Positions 1 to 10,586 are shown, counted from the first letter of the stretch. The stretch: 64,000 bases of DNA from an uncultured Maribacter sp. (GCF_947496775.1 NZ_CANMDU010000007.1:1-64000), one strand, 5' to 3'. Notes: generated from the letters alone by a model not told the origin. Program-made: numbers and translations.

Positions 1-31
1 AAAAATCCAGCGAAGCTAGCTTCGCTGGATT
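1..31 (-). terminator. Intrinsic terminator of the nrdBA transcript
   Basis: Positions 4-31 form a perfect 28-nt palindrome (arms AATCCAGCGAAGCT / AGCTTCGCTGGATT). Read on the minus strand it is followed by five T residues at positions 5-1, where the window ends. It lies 57 bp past the nrdA stop codon, in the right place and orientation to end the nrd transcript. The GC-rich stem stands out from the AT-rich surroundings. Confidence 0.8.
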
Positions 32-87
32 AATTTAATTATTTAATAAATTGTCAACCTATTTTAGGACGACTCAACACTATCTAT

Positions 88-2574
88 TTAAGATCCACAC
101 ATTAAACAATCATCATCTGCTTGTCCTTCCTTTGCTCTTGCTATCATTTCTTTCATCTCCGCAGGTGTTAACGGCTTTATATCTAGTTCTTGTTGCACAG
201 GCGTTGGTTTAACTTCCATAGTAGCTGCTTCTTCAGCTGCTGGTGTTGGTGTAGCAGCAACAACTTCTGCTTGTGCAGCAATGCTAACAGGAACTTCCTT
301 TTTCTTCGTATTATCCAAAGTAAATTTAATGGCGTCAACAGCTGCCTTAGTACGTAAATAATACATTCCCGTTTTTAAGCCACTTTTCCATGCGTAAAAG
401 TGCATAGAAGTCAGCTTGGCATTATTCGCATTTTGCATAAATAAGTTCAACGACTGACTTTGATCAATAAAGTAACCCCTTTGGCGACTCATATCAATAA
501 TATCTTTCATGCTCAATTCCCAAACTGTTTTATATAAATCTCTTATATCCTGAGGTATCGTTTCTATATGCTGTATAGATCCGTTAGCACGCATTAATTC
601 TTGCTTCATACCCTCATCCCACATTCCGAGAGCCACTAAATCTTCCAACAAATGCTTATTTACCACAATAAACTCTCCTGAAAGTACTCTTCTTGTATAA
701 ATATTAGATGTATACGGTTCAAAACATTCATTATTCCCTAAAATTTGGGAAGTAGAAGCCGTAGGCATAGGTGCTACTAATAAAGAATTACGAACTCCGT
801 TTTTAGCCACATCTTTTCTTAACTTTTCCCAATTCCATCTACCAGAAAGTTCCTCATCTTTTATTCCCCATAAATTGTGCTGAAATTCTCCTTGGGACAT
901 TGGCGAGCCTTCATATGTGGAATATGGACCTTCTTCTTTAGCCATTTCCATAGAAGCAGTTAGTGCAGCAAAATATAATGTTTCAAAAATCTCTTGGTTT
1001 AACTTTTTTGCCTCATCACTGGTAAAAGGCATACGTAACATAATAAAAGCATCTGCAAGACCCTGCACACCTAAACCAATTGGTCTATGACGCATATTAG
1101 AATTTTCCGCTTCTTTTACCGGGTAATAATTTCTATCTATTACTTTATTTAAATTTTTGGTTACTCTCTTTGTTACTTTAAATAATTCTTTATGATCAAA
1201 TGTCCCGTTTTTAACAAACATTGGCAATGCTATAGAAGCTAAGTTACACACTGCTACTTCATCTGGAGAAGTATACTCCATTATTTCCGTACACAAGTTA
1301 GAAGAACGTATTGTTCCTAAATTCTTTTGGTTACTCTTACGGTTAGCCGCATCTTTATACAACATATAAGGTGTACCAGTTTCTATTTGAGATTCTAATA
1401 TTTTCTCCCAAAGTTCACGTGCTTTTACCGTCTTGCGTCCTTTTCCTTGCTCTTCATATGAAGTATACAACTTCTCAAACTCCTCACTATGGCATTCAAA
1501 AAGACCTGGGCATTCATTAGGGCACATTAATGTCCAATCTTCATTAGCCTCTACCCTTTTCATAAATAAATCCGAAATCCACATTGCATAGAATAAATCT
1601 CTTGCACGCATTTCTTCTTTACCATGGTTCTTTTTAAGATCTAAAAACTCAAAAATATCGGCATGCCATGGCTCCATATAAATGGCAAAACTTCCTTTAC
1701 GTTTTCCTCCACCTTGATCCACATATCTTGCAGTATCATTAAAAACCTGTAGCATTGGAACAATACCATTAGAAGTACCATTTGTTCCTGCAATATAGGA
1801 TCCTGTAGCTCTTATGTTATGGATTGATAAACCTATACCACCCGCAGATTGCGAGATTTTTGCAGTTTGCTTTAATGTATCATAAATACCATCAATACTA
1901 TCATCTTTCATTGCTAACAAAAAGCAAGAAGACATTTGTGGTTTTGGTGTACCTGAGTTAAAGAGTGTTGGTGTAGCATGTGTAAAATATTTTTTAGACA
2001 TTAACTCATAGGTTTCTATAGCTGCATCTAAATCATTTAAATGAATCCCAATAGAAACACGCATAAGCATATGCTGTGGTCGTTCTGCAATTTTACCATT
2101 GATTTTTAATAAATACGAACGCTCTAATGTTTTAAAACCAAAATAGTCGTAGCCAAAATCTCGGTTATAAATTATAGTAGAATCTAATTTCTCAGCATTC
2201 TCCATAATTACATTATACACCTCATCAGATAACAATGGAGCTTCCTTTGTTGTTCTAGGGTTTACATATAAATACAAATCTTTCATTGTTTCTGAGAAAG
2301 ATTTTTTTGTGTTTTTATGTAGGTTAGAAACAGATATACGAGCCGCAAGTTTGGCATAATCTGGGTGTGTAGTTGTCATAGTAGCTGCAGTTTCTGCTGC
2401 TAAATTATCTAACTCCGAAGTAGTTACCCCATCATACAAACCTTCTATTACTCGCATAGCCACTTTAAGTGGATCTACTAAAGCATTTAGTCCGTAACAT
2501 AACTTACGAACTCTCGCAGTTATTTTATCGAACATTATCATTTCTTTTCTTCCGTCTCTTTTTACTACATACAT
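88..2574 (-). CDS. nrdA: Ribonucleoside-diphosphate reductase, alpha (catalytic) subunit, class Ia
   Basis: Reduces ribonucleoside diphosphates to deoxyribonucleotides together with NrdB in the cytoplasm. The 828-residue protein opens with an ATP-cone (about residues 1-90), the allosteric activity site. Visible active-site elements are C217 in MSSCFLL, the N426-x-C428-x-E430 triad in NLCTE and C443 in AVCNLAS; C217 and C443 are the expected redox pair. The C-terminal tail ends CLMCGS, giving the mobile thioredoxin/glutaredoxin-reducible cysteines C823 and C826. An Ala/Pro/Glu-rich linker precedes the tail. It lies downstream of nrdB with a 132-bp gap and is followed by a strong terminator. 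Length and motifs are normal for the class I alpha subunit. Confidence 0.97.
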   Translation of the reverse strand: MYVVKRDGRKEMIMFDKITARVRKLCYGLNALVDPLKVAMRVIEGLYDGVTTSELDNLAAETAATMTTTHPDYAKLAARISVSNLHKNTKKSFSETMKDLYLYVNPRTTKEAPLLSDEVYNVIMENAEKLDSTIIYNRDFGYDYFGFKTLERSYLLKINGKIAERPQHMLMRVSIGIHLNDLDAAIETYELMSKKYFTHATPTLFNSGTPKPQMSSCFLLAMKDDSIDGIYDTLKQTAKISQSAGGIGLSIHNIRATGSYIAGTNGTSNGIVPMLQVFNDTARYVDQGGGKRKGSFAIYMEPWHADIFEFLDLKKNHGKEEMRARDLFYAMWISDLFMKRVEANEDWTLMCPNECPGLFECHSEEFEKLYTSYEEQGKGRKTVKARELWEKILESQIETGTPYMLYKDAANRKSNQKNLGTIRSSNLCTEIMEYTSPDEVAVCNLASIALPMFVKNGTFDHKELFKVTKRVTKNLNKVIDRNYYPVKEAENSNMRHRPIGLGVQGLADAFIMLRMPFTSDEAKKLNQEIFETLYFAALTASMEMAKEEGPYSTYEGSPMSQGEFQHNLWGIKDEELSGRWNWEKLRKDVAKNGVRNSLLVAPMPTASTSQILGNNECFEPYTSNIYTRRVLSGEFIVVNKHLLEDLVALGMWDEGMKQELMRANGSIQHIETIPQDIRDLYKTVWELSMKDIIDMSRQRGYFIDQSQSLNLFMQNANNAKLTSMHFYAWKSGLKTGMYYLRTKAAVDAIKFTLDNTKKKEVPVSIAAQAEVVAATPTPAAEEAATMEVKPTPVQQELDIKPLTPAEMKEMIARAKEGQADDDCLMCGS

Positions 2575-2706
2575 ATTGCTACAATGGTTTTAGTGGTTCG
2601 TTAAATTTTAGGGTCGCAGGGTCATATAACCGTGCAAATCCGAGTTTTCTGTAGGTTTACTATTAAGCTAAAGGGGTGTAAGGCAACTATAAAGTCGACT
2701 TACTAA

Positions 2707-3693
2707 TTAAAAATCAGCATCGAAGCTAATTTTTTGAGAATCTTCATCATCCTCTGTATTCAACACGCCTGCTTTTTGATATTCAGAAACGCGCTTTTCA
2801 AAGAAATTTGTCTTTCCTTGTAAGGAAATCATATCCATAAAATCGAACGGATTGGTAGAATTGTATACTTTATCGCATTCTAATTCTACTAACAAACGAT
2901 CCGTGACGAATTCCAGATATTGCGTCATTAATTTAGCATTCATCCCGATTAGACTTACTGGTAGCGACTCGGTAATGAATTCTCTTTCGATATTAAGTGC
3001 ATCTACTAAAATCTCTTTGATTCTTTCTTTAGGCACTTTATTTATGATATGGTGATTATGCAAATGAACTGCAAAATCGCAATGCATACCTTCATCTCTT
3101 GAGATTAACTCATTAGAAAATGTTAATCCTGGCATTAAACCTCTCTTTTTAAGCCAATATATAGAGCAAAAAGAACCAGAAAAGAAAATACCTTCTACAG
3201 CCGCAAAAGCAATTAAGCGTTCTGCGAAACTTGGAGATTCTATCCATTTTAAAGCCCAATCTGCTTTTTTCTTTATTGCTGGGAAATTTTCTATGGCCTG
3301 AAAAAGAATAGTTTTTTCTTTTTCATCTTTTACATATGTATCTATTAAAAGAGAATACGTTTCGGAATGAATGTTTTCCATCATTATTTGGAAACCATAG
3401 AAAAACTTTGCCTCGGAATATTGTACTTCATTTACAAAATTCTCTGCCAAGTTTTCATTTACAATCCCATCAGAAGCAGCAAAAAATGCAAGAATGTGTT
3501 TTATAAAAAAACGTTCATCGTCATTTAACTTATTCTTCCAATCTGTTAAATCCTCGTGTAAATCGATTTCTTCTGCAGTCCAAATACAAGCCTCCTGTTT
3601 CTTATACCAATCCCATAAATCATTGTGTTGAATTGGAAATATTACAAACCGATCTTTATTTTCGGCTAAAATAGGCTCTATGGCTACAGACAT
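2707..3693 (-). CDS. nrdB: Ribonucleoside-diphosphate reductase, beta (radical-generating) subunit
   Basis: Houses the di-iron/tyrosyl radical cofactor that starts catalysis in NrdA. In the 328-residue protein the ferritin-like fold ligands are recognisable: D44 in EEIDL, then E106, H109 and the likely radical tyrosine Y113 in ENIHSETYS. The E-x2-H-x3-Y spacing matches E. coli NrdB E115/H118/Y122. The C-terminus carries the acidic tail ([17 protein letters not shown]) that docks on the alpha subunit. It is the first gene of nrdBA. The 637-bp upstream region is non-coding and should hold the promoter, but I could not pick one box with confidence. Confidence 0.96.
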   Translation of the reverse strand: MSVAIEPILAENKDRFVIFPIQHNDLWDWYKKQEACIWTAEEIDLHEDLTDWKNKLNDDERFFIKHILAFFAASDGIVNENLAENFVNEVQYSEAKFFYGFQIMMENIHSETYSLLIDTYVKDEKEKTILFQAIENFPAIKKKADWALKWIESPSFAERLIAFAAVEGIFFSGSFCSIYWLKKRGLMPGLTFSNELISRDEGMHCDFAVHLHNHHIINKVPKERIKEILVDALNIEREFITESLPVSLIGMNAKLMTQYLEFVTDRLLVELECDKVYNSTNPFDFMDMISLQGKTNFFEKRVSEYQKAGVLNTEDDEDSQKISFDADF

Positions 3694-4330
3694 AATTATA
3701 AATGAATTTAGTGTTAATACGGAATATGCTCTTTCGTATATATTAGCAAAGATGTAAAATTACAGCCAAAATAAAAGAGGTAATTTTGTTATATCGTTAC
3801 AAAGTTTTTAACACAAAATGTTGAAATGTATGTTTAGCTATAATGTTTATTAGCCTTAACAAAGAAATACTTTTAAGATAAAATATTACCTAGAAATAAT
3901 TCTAAAAAAATAAACCAAAAAGTATTAAAATTATATACTTTTTGGTTTATTAAAAAACGTTTCAATATTTTTCTAATCCTCTTATTTACAGTACTTATCA
4001 ATTGTACGGCCCTTCCAATGCATCTAATTAAAGATAAATACTACAATAATGCTAATTCAGGTAGTTCCCCCGAAACCTATAATCAACGTAATACAATCTC
4101 TAACAAAATTAGACCTTGTATTTTTGTGTAGTAAAACATTGGACGGAAATACTAATTAAAGTACACGATCTTTTTATTATAACGTGTCCTAGAGCCGTAC
4201 CTTTTAATATTGATAAAAAATTAAATACTTACTAAGTATTACCGTATTTACATACAAAAATAACCAAATAACTACATTAAAACTGACGGATTTTCCCTCT
4301 ATTTTATATGATTTCGGTTAAAATCACAAT
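3694..4330. other. Long non-coding stretch between nrdB and a small secreted-peptide gene
   Basis: About 640 bp with no convincing reading frame on either strand. The left part must carry the nrdB promoter. It contains a strong hairpin terminator facing left (3904-3951, listed separately). A plus-strand TATTTTTG at 4119-4126 fits a Bacteroidota -7 box but has no TTG at a sensible distance. A short spaced inverted match (TACGGCCCT near 4004, AGAGCCGTA near 4191) is visible but without other support. The roughly 380 nt between the small gene and the terminator could be a long 3' untranslated region or an independent RNA. Confidence 0.5.
3904..3951 (-). terminator. Intrinsic terminator facing left
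   Basis: A perfect 16-bp inverted repeat (3909-3924 with 3936-3951, arms AATAAACCAAAAAGTA / TACTTTTTGGTTTATT) with an 11-nt loop. On the minus strand it is followed by T residues (A-run at 3904-3910 on the plus strand). It would end a leftward transcript coming from the small gene at 4331-4474 before it reaches nrdB. On the plus strand it is followed by a run of A, so it works best leftward. Confidence 0.75.
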
Positions 4331-4474
4331 TTATTCATTTATGTCTAAATTTTTCAAAGTAACATTCACAGCAATATTATCTTTTACAATCTTGGAGCTA
4401 TTCCTTTTTTCAACCACTACAGCTACTAATAACAAAGACAGTAAAAGCCCAAACATTATTAAGCACTTTTTCAT
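4331..4474 (-). CDS. Small secreted or membrane-anchored peptide (47 aa), unknown function
   Basis: Read directly from the minus strand: a 47-residue frame from ATG to TAA. It opens with MKKC, followed by a very hydrophobic stretch (LIMFGLLLSLLLVAVVV) and a polar tail ending NVTLKNLDINE. This is the layout of a signal peptide or single-span membrane peptide. Cys4 lies before the hydrophobic core, so it is not a lipobox. No homologue is recognised. It stands alone, divergent from the LytTR regulator at 4780, and a strong leftward terminator lies 380 bp downstream, which supports transcription in this direction. It could still be a chance frame, because short hydrophobic frames are frequent in AT-rich DNA. 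Confidence 0.42.
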   Translation of the reverse strand: MKKCLIMFGLLLSLLLVAVVVEKRNSSKIVKDNIAVNVTLKNLDINE

Positions 4475-4779
4475 CTTAGGTTTTTTTTAGTTTATCTAAA
4501 CATTCGATTAATAGTCAATGAAACACATGTATAAATCCATGTATATCAAATTTATACTAATGAAAATGACCAAAAATATATAAATGTATAAATGGTAGTT
4601 TTTAATGTATAATTGACACCCCAGCAAAGTCTTCTAAAAATCCAAACCGATAATTTTATATTTTTTAAATATATATTGTTATTCATACCTAAATAATTAC
4701 CATTAATACATCTTTTTTTAAAATGTAACTAGAGAATTATTTTTTTAAGTAACTTACCTCTAAACATATTAAGCAACCT
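4475..4779. other. Non-coding gap between the small peptide gene and the LytTR regulator
   Basis: 305 bp of very AT-rich sequence with no usable reading frame. It should hold the promoters of the divergently arranged small peptide gene and the response regulator. I see no clear TAnnTTTG box next to either start and no strong hairpin. Confidence 0.4.
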
Positions 4780-5514
4780 ATGTTAGAAGCCGTAATAGTT
4801 GATGATGAAATTAAAGCTCTTCAAAGTTTATCTTGGGAGCTAACCAATTTTAGTAAAGAAATTAATGTAGAAGCTTCTTTTACAGATCCATTTGCCGCAC
4901 TAGAGTATTTAGAAAAAAACACTCCTGATTGTCTTTTTTTAGATATTGAAATGCCTACAATGGATGGTTTTCAGTTTATTCAAAAACTACAAAACAAAAA
5001 TTTTCCTGTTGTAATTACCACAGCTTATAACCAATACGCTATAAAAGCCTTAAAAAACGAAGCAATAGATTATCTATTAAAACCTATCGACACTGATGAT
5101 TTAAAAGAGACTATTGTTAAGATTAAAAAGTTTAACTACAATAATTACACATCTAACAAGCTAGAAAAGATTCTTTTAAATTTTAACGCCAATAATATTC
5201 AAAAAAAAATTACTATTAATACCGATGGTAAACTTGTCTTTTTGGAAAGTGATGAAATCCTTTATGCAGAATCTGATGGCAACTATAGCACCCTTTTTTT
5301 AACAGATGGCAACAAACTAGTTCTTACTAAAAAACTTAAAGAAGTTAACGAACTTCTACCGCAAGAGACTTTCTTTAGAATTCATAACTCGTACATTATT
5401 AATCTAAACAAAATAAAAGAGTTTTTAAAAACAGATGGATACGTTATTTTAAAATCAAACCATAAGATTCCAGTTTCTCGTCAAAAAAAATCAGATTTCT
5501 TAGATTTAATATAG
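4780..5514 (+). CDS. LytTR-family response regulator
   Basis: A cytoplasmic two-component response regulator of 244 residues. The receiver domain (about 1-120) has the acidic pair D8/D9, the phosphoacceptor D55 in LFLDIEMPTMDG and the Lys of YLLKPID. The C-terminal LytTR DNA-binding domain (about 138-243) carries the family pattern LYAESDGNY ... FFRIHNSYIIN. LytTR proteins usually bind pairs of direct repeats about two helical turns apart. The gene is 8 bp upstream of a LytS/YpdA-type histidine kinase and clearly forms an operon with it. The cognate signal and targets cannot be read from the sequence. Confidence 0.93.
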   Translation: MLEAVIVDDEIKALQSLSWELTNFSKEINVEASFTDPFAALEYLEKNTPDCLFLDIEMPTMDGFQFIQKLQNKNFPVVITTAYNQYAIKALKNEAIDYLLKPIDTDDLKETIVKIKKFNYNNYTSNKLEKILLNFNANNIQKKITINTDGKLVFLESDEILYAESDGNYSTLFLTDGNKLVLTKKLKEVNELLPQETFFRIHNSYIINLNKIKEFLKTDGYVILKSNHKIPVSRQKKSDFLDLI

Positions 5515-5522
5515 ACCATTAC

Positions 5523-7499
5523 ATGCAAATAAATACGTCTACATTTTTTCACATCTTATTTTATTTTCTTTTCCCTAAAATTAGAAAGGCATTTGTTTTA
5601 CTTATTCTTTTTTTTAGCATCTCTATATCGAGTCAAGATATTTCTCCTGCTTTTCTCTTGAAAATGGACAGTCTTATTAAAGAATCTCCTATTACCTACA
5701 AGGCCATTGATAAAGTACTAAGAAGCAAAAGAAAAGACACTATTCATATGCGTTTCTTTGCTCAAAGGGCTTTAAACAAAGAGTATTTAACGGGTCAATC
5801 TTATGCCTTAAATCAACTCGGTAGGAGGTACCGGGCTTATTCTCAATTTAGCAAGGCTATTTCTTTACATAACCAAGCATTATATGCTGCCAATACAGCT
5901 AACAATTTAGAATTCAAAGTCTATAGCCTAAATATGCTCAGTGTTGTTTACCGCAGAACAGACGCTATTAAAACAGCATTAGACTATAATCAAGAAGCGT
6001 TAGAACTCGCAGAAACTGTAGAAAACCCGTCCGACAATTTAAAGAGAAGTATTAATGTATCTTTAAACGGAATCGGTAATTTATACCAAACTTTAGAACA
6101 ATACGATTTAGCCATAAAACAGTTTCAAAGATCTATGCAATTAGAAAAAGATCTTGGTAATGAGCTAGGCATCGCTATTAATCATCAGAATATAGGGGAA
6201 TGCCAAGAGGCTCAACTCGACTTAACTGCTGCACTGCAGAGCTACCGCACATCTTTAGCTTACAATGAGAAAATAAATAGTGATATGGGTCGTATTATTT
6301 GTAAAAATAGCATTGCTCAAATCTTTATAAAACAGAATAAGATAAATAAAGCATTAGCTATATTAGAACCAGCACTACGAGACTCAAAATCCTTGGGTGA
6401 TAAATACATTACATCAGCGGTACAAATTAATTTAGGGAAAGCCTTAATGCAAATTAATCGTTATTCTGAAGCAGAAAAGAACATCCTAGAGGGACTACAA
6501 CTTGCAAAAAAGCACAATCTCCCAAGCGGAATCTCGCAGGCCAACCTAAACTTATCCGAACTATATGGAAGGCAAGGACAACATAAAAAATCTTTAACCT
6601 ATTACAAAAAAGCTCAAAAATTCAATGAGGAAATATCTAATGTTCGGAACCTACGTTACGTAAACGATATGATTATTAGGTATGATACGGAGAAAAAAAA
6701 CAGCCAGATAGAGGTTCTTGCTAAAGAAAACGAAATTGTAAAACTAAAACTTAGAAAAAACCAGACCACTTTACTTATAAGTGGTATTGCCTTATCTCTT
6801 TTAGCAGGCATATTTTTTATTCTATACCGACAATACCAATTAAAAAATGAAAAAAAGCTTCTTACACTAGAACAAACGATGCTACGAAGCCAAATGAATC
6901 CGCACTTTCTATTTAATTCCTTAAACTCTATTAAACTATACATTATTAATAATGAAAAGAAAAATGCAGTTTATTATCTAAATAAATTTTCTAAACTAGT
7001 ACGTAAAATATTAGAAGCATCTACCCTAAAAGAAATTACACTTGCTGAAGAATTAGAAACCGTAGAACTATACTTAAATATTGAAAATATTCGTTTTTCC
7101 AATGAAATTAATTACACTATTTCTATAGATGAAGACATAGATATACATACTGTGAAGATTCCTTCTTTAATTCTTCAGCCTTTTCTAGAAAACGCTATAT
7201 GGCATGGACTATCTTCCAAAGAAGGAGAAAAAAAATTAACCCTTACCGCAAATCCAGGAAAAAAAGGGTTTATTACTATTTCTATTATCGATAACGGAGT
7301 TGGAAGAAACGCTGCTGAAAAAATTAAAAAAAATAAAGTCTTAAAACGAAAATCTGTAGGCATAGATATTACCAAAGAACGTTTAAGTAATTTCTCCAAA
7401 GATTACCAAAATTCTTTTGATATAGAAATATTAGATTTGTTTGATGAAGATAAAAAATCACTAGGAACTAAAATAATACTCAATATTCCTACCTTTTAA
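5523..7499 (+). CDS. TPR-repeat sensor histidine kinase (LytS/His_kinase type)
   Basis: A 658-residue membrane kinase partnering the upstream LytTR regulator. Order of parts: an N-terminal signal or membrane segment (about 15-38, LLILFFSISISSQ), a periplasmic array of tetratricopeptide repeats (about 75-375), a short coiled coil, one transmembrane helix (about 415-435), then the His_kinase domain with the phosphoacceptor H461 in QMNPHFLFNSLNS and a C-terminal HATPase domain (PFLENAIWHGL, DNGVGRNAA). This arrangement is common in Bacteroidota, where the TPRs are thought to sense a protein or envelope signal. The 3' end overlaps the convergent DUF3109 gene by 11 bp. Confidence 0.92.
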   Translation: MQINTSTFFHILFYFLFPKIRKAFVLLILFFSISISSQDISPAFLLKMDSLIKESPITYKAIDKVLRSKRKDTIHMRFFAQRALNKEYLTGQSYALNQLGRRYRAYSQFSKAISLHNQALYAANTANNLEFKVYSLNMLSVVYRRTDAIKTALDYNQEALELAETVENPSDNLKRSINVSLNGIGNLYQTLEQYDLAIKQFQRSMQLEKDLGNELGIAINHQNIGECQEAQLDLTAALQSYRTSLAYNEKINSDMGRIICKNSIAQIFIKQNKINKALAILEPALRDSKSLGDKYITSAVQINLGKALMQINRYSEAEKNILEGLQLAKKHNLPSGISQANLNLSELYGRQGQHKKSLTYYKKAQKFNEEISNVRNLRYVNDMIIRYDTEKKNSQIEVLAKENEIVKLKLRKNQTTLLISGIALSLLAGIFFILYRQYQLKNEKKLLTLEQTMLRSQMNPHFLFNSLNSIKLYIINNEKKNAVYYLNKFSKLVRKILEASTLKEITLAEELETVELYLNIENIRFSNEINYTISIDEDIDIHTVKIPSLILQPFLENAIWHGLSSKEGEKKLTLTANPGKKGFITISIIDNGVGRNAAEKIKKNKVLKRKSVGIDITKERLSNFSKDYQNSFDIEILDLFDEDKKSLGTKIILNIPTF

Positions 7500-8061
7500 C
7501 ATGTTCCTTAGCTACTTCCTCCAACTCCGCATACCACTCTTTCCCAAATTTTCGTATTAGAGATTCTTTCACAAATTTATAAATAGGCACCTGTAATTCT
7601 GTTCCTAACGAACATGCATCATCACATATTTCCCATTTATGATAATTTACAGCAGTTAGCTCTGTATACTCTCGCACCCTAACAGGGTACAAATGGCAAG
7701 AAACAGGTTTTTTCCAATCAATTACCCCGTCATTATATGCCTCCTCTATACCACACTTTGCAGTTTTCTTTTCATCCAAAATTACATATGCGCAGGCATT
7801 CCCATTTACTAAGGGGGTTTCCCATTCTCCGTCTTCTCCTTTAACAAAAGCTCCTTGCTTTTCAATTTCCACTATACCTTCGGGGCTTAAATACGGTTTT
7901 ACTTTACTATAAATATCCACCATAATTTCAGTCTCATCATCTGCAACAGGTGCTCCTGCTTCCCCATCAATACAACATTGTCCTTTGCACGCATTTAAAT
8001 TACACACAAAATCATTTTCTATTATCTCCTCGGATACTATAGTTTTTCCTATTTGAAACAT
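7489..8061 (-). CDS. DUF3109 family protein
   Basis: A 190-residue cytoplasmic protein of the DUF3109 family, whose function is unknown. It contains the conserved cysteine cluster CNLNACKGQCC near the N-terminus and further Cys residues (KCGIEEAYN, KPVSCHLYPVR, CDDACSLG), which suggests a metal or iron-sulphur site. I start it at MFQIGKTIV, because family members begin there and the longer frame adds 20 unrelated residues. It is convergent with the histidine kinase and divergent from marC. Confidence 0.85.
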   Translation of the reverse strand: MFQIGKTIVSEEIIENDFVCNLNACKGQCCIDGEAGAPVADDETEIMVDIYSKVKPYLSPEGIVEIEKQGAFVKGEDGEWETPLVNGNACAYVILDEKKTAKCGIEEAYNDGVIDWKKPVSCHLYPVRVREYTELTAVNYHKWEICDDACSLGTELQVPIYKFVKESLIRKFGKEWYAELEEVAKEHVKR

Positions 8062-8130
8062 ACTCAAAATTAAAATGGCAAGATACGTTTTCTTACATAT
8101 TCTATAACATCTATAATTCAAGAATAAGTG

Positions 8131-8138
8131 TACATTTG
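8131..8138 (+). promoter_or_regulatory. -7 box of the marC promoter
   Basis: TACATTTG fits the Bacteroidota -7 consensus TAnnTTTG exactly and lies 20 bp before the marC ATG. No clear TTG -33 element is present. Confidence 0.5.
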
Positions 8139-8157
8139 AAAAAAAACAATAAACGTT

Positions 8158-8736
8158 ATGTCATTAAATTTTGATTTTCGGGAAATTGCTTCTTCAGGAA
8201 TGATTCTTTTTGCCGTAATAGATATTATTGGAAGTATTCCTATTATAATTGGTTTACGAAAAAAAGTAGGGCACATACAATCCGAGAAAGCTTCTCTCGT
8301 AGCAGCTTCTATTATGATTGCTTTTCTATTTATTGGAGAAGAAATATTAAAACTTATCGGTATTGATGTAAATTCCTTTGCTGTTGCAGGGGCTTTTATA
8401 TTATTTTTTATGGCCTTAGAAATGATTTTAGGAATTACACTATACAAAGATGACGAACCCGAAACTGCCTCTATTGTCCCCATTGCTTTTCCTTTAATAG
8501 CCGGCGCTGGTACTATGACATCTATATTATCTCTCCGTGCCGAATATCATGTAGAGAATATAATTGTTGCCATTGTAGTAAATATTATCTTTGTATATAT
8601 AGTATTAAAATCTTCCAAAAAAATAGAACACATTTTAGGGAAAAACGGTATAAATGTTATTCGTAAAGTATTTGGAGTTATACTATTAGCTATCGCAGTT
8701 AAATTGTTTGCTGCAAATATAAATCAGCTCTTTTAG
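8158..8736 (+). CDS. MarC family integral membrane protein
   Basis: A 192-residue inner-membrane protein with six predicted membrane segments. It shows the MarC-family patterns of a first helix ending in DIIGSIPI and the central FPLIAGAGTMTSI stretch. MarC/UPF0056 proteins were once linked to multiple antibiotic resistance, but their substrate is not established. A small membrane protein follows 21 bp downstream and is probably cotranscribed. Confidence 0.9.
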   Translation: MSLNFDFREIASSGMILFAVIDIIGSIPIIIGLRKKVGHIQSEKASLVAASIMIAFLFIGEEILKLIGIDVNSFAVAGAFILFFMALEMILGITLYKDDEPETASIVPIAFPLIAGAGTMTSILSLRAEYHVENIIVAIVVNIIFVYIVLKSSKKIEHILGKNGINVIRKVFGVILLAIAVKLFAANINQLF

Positions 8737-8757
8737 AAGACATAAAAATTATAAAAA

Positions 8758-8961
8758 ATGAACAAAACCCTAACCTTAGTCTTAATTGCATTAGCAATAG
8801 CATTAATATCCTACAACGTTACCCTTTTAGATTTTAATAATTTGTTTGAAGGTAATAGTATTATTGCTCTTATTGGCATCATGGCATCTTTAGTAGCTAT
8901 TGTATTAATATTAGTTTTTAATACCAGCAAGAAAATACAAAAAAAGATGAACGAAAATTAG
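8758..8961 (+). CDS. Small two-helix membrane protein, unknown function
   Basis: A 67-residue protein with two hydrophobic segments (about 4-25 and 34-57) and a basic C-terminal tail (KKIQKKMNEN). The 21-bp spacing after marC suggests one operon. The stop codon overlaps that of the convergent protease gene by 4 bp. No family is recognised. Confidence 0.7.
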   Translation: MNKTLTLVLIALAIALISYNVTLLDFNNLFEGNSIIALIGIMASLVAIVLILVFNTSKKIQKKMNEN

Positions 8962-10586
8962 TTCTGTTCTTCTGTTTCTTGTTCTTCTATATTTTGCACT
9001 AAAGAAGGGTTGTCTAATTGCAGCACCTTATTTAACATAGGGTCTTCTACACTTTTAATTTTAGCATAAACATTTGGTCCATATAACTGATCGGCCAATG
9101 CTGCTTTTAAATATAGTTTTATCCCACCCTCTAAATCATAGAAATTCATTTTTAAATTTCTTGTCATAGCGTACTCTACGAAATTCTCAAAAAGAATGTC
9201 GTCTACTCTAAAATCATTAATAAATTCTTCTTGGGTATAATAATCATACCTTTTACGGTCTTCATCTAAATGTTCAAAGGCAAAATAAGATAAAAAACCA
9301 TAACTATCCATACTCTCTATCGCCTCTTCCTCATTAGTACCAATTGGTACAAAAACATCGGGAATTATTCCGCCACCGCCATAAACAATCTTTCCTTTTG
9401 GTGTTTTAAATTTTAAAGAATCTGCGACTTTAATACTATCCGCGGACATTAATTCCCCATTATTATAGCGTTCTGTAAACTTTTTATAATAATCTTTATG
9501 TCCGTTTTTATATGTTTTTTGTATGCTTCTTCCTGTTGGTGTATAGTATCTTGAAACCGTAAGTCGTACTGCAGAGCCATCTCCTAAATCCATTTCTCTT
9601 TGCACTAACCCTTTTCCAAAAGATCTTCTTCCTACGATAGTACCTATATCATTATCTTGTAATGCCCCTGCTATTATTTCACTGGCAGAAGCGGATCTTT
9701 CATTAATTAAAACATAAACTGGTTTATCTTCAAACTCTCCTTTATCCGTTGCAAATACCTTTTCGACCTTTCCTTTCTTATTTTTTGTAAATAAAATTAG
9801 TTTACCGTCTTTTAAAAACTCATCTGCCATCTCCTCTGCAATTCCTAGATAGCCACCAGGATTATCTCGCAAATCTAGCGTTAGTTTCTTTGCCCCTAGT
9901 TTTCCTAATGCCCCCAAAGCAGACTTAAACTCTTTAAAAGTAGATTCTGCAAAACGATTTACTTTTAAGTAACCCATTTCATCCGTGAGCATAAAATAAG
10001 CCACTACACTTTTAATGGGCACTAAATCTCTTTTAACCTTTACAGAAAAAACTCTGTTTTCCTCCTTGCGGTAAACCTGTAAATTTACCTTAGTTCCTTT
10101 TTTTCCTTTTAGTTTTTCTACAATATTATTACTTCCAAGATTCTTCCCATACAGTGTATCTTCATCTGCCATAAGGATCCTATCTCCCGCCTTAATTCCT
10201 TTCTTAAAGCTGGGTCCTTCTGGTATTGCTCGGATAACGGCTATAGTGTCTTGGTACGGATAAAAATTTATCCCAATACCTACAAAATCTCCTTTCATAT
10301 TTTCAGAGACTTTATCCATTTCTGCGCTAGGAATATATACCGAATGTGGATCTAGCTTTTCCAAAATATTATTTACAGTAATATCTACTATACTATCCGT
10401 ATTAATATCATCTACATACTCATAATCTATATAATCAATAAGTTTGTTAAGTTTATCTTTTTTAGAATTGGTCGTAAAAAGTCTTTCTGGAGAATGATTA
10501 AAACTCAATTTTCCACCTATGAATATGCCTAAAGCAAGAGCTACAGCAATAATCGTTGGCCACAAATAGGTGTTGATTCGTTTCAT
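8958..10586 (-). CDS. S41 family carboxy-terminal processing protease
   Basis: A 542-residue CtpA/Prc-type serine protease acting in the periplasm. It has an N-terminal membrane anchor (about 9-25), a PDZ domain (about 95-180) and an S41 catalytic core. The Ser-Lys dyad is readable as S300 in ERSASASEI and K325 in SFGKGLVQR. A C-terminal extension of about 170 residues follows the core. The start is 9 bp downstream of the dCMP deaminase stop, so the two are cotranscribed. Confidence 0.93.
   Translation of the reverse strand: MKRINTYLWPTIIAVALALGIFIGGKLSFNHSPERLFTTNSKKDKLNKLIDYIDYEYVDDINTDSIVDITVNNILEKLDPHSVYIPSAEMDKVSENMKGDFVGIGINFYPYQDTIAVIRAIPEGPSFKKGIKAGDRILMADEDTLYGKNLGSNNIVEKLKGKKGTKVNLQVYRKEENRVFSVKVKRDLVPIKSVVAYFMLTDEMGYLKVNRFAESTFKEFKSALGALGKLGAKKLTLDLRDNPGGYLGIAEEMADEFLKDGKLILFTKNKKGKVEKVFATDKGEFEDKPVYVLINERSASASEIIAGALQDNDIGTIVGRRSFGKGLVQREMDLGDGSAVRLTVSRYYTPTGRSIQKTYKNGHKDYYKKFTERYNNGELMSADSIKVADSLKFKTPKGKIVYGGGGIIPDVFVPIGTNEEEAIESMDSYGFLSYFAFEHLDEDRKRYDYYTQEEFINDFRVDDILFENFVEYAMTRNLKMNFYDLEGGIKLYLKAALADQLYGPNVYAKIKSVEDPMLNKVLQLDNPSLVQNIEEQETEEQN

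Noticed and set aside
4308-4490. A 60-residue plus-strand frame opposite the small peptide gene
   Set aside because: Its hydrophobicity is scattered, and the minus-strand frame has a far better signal-like start and a terminator.
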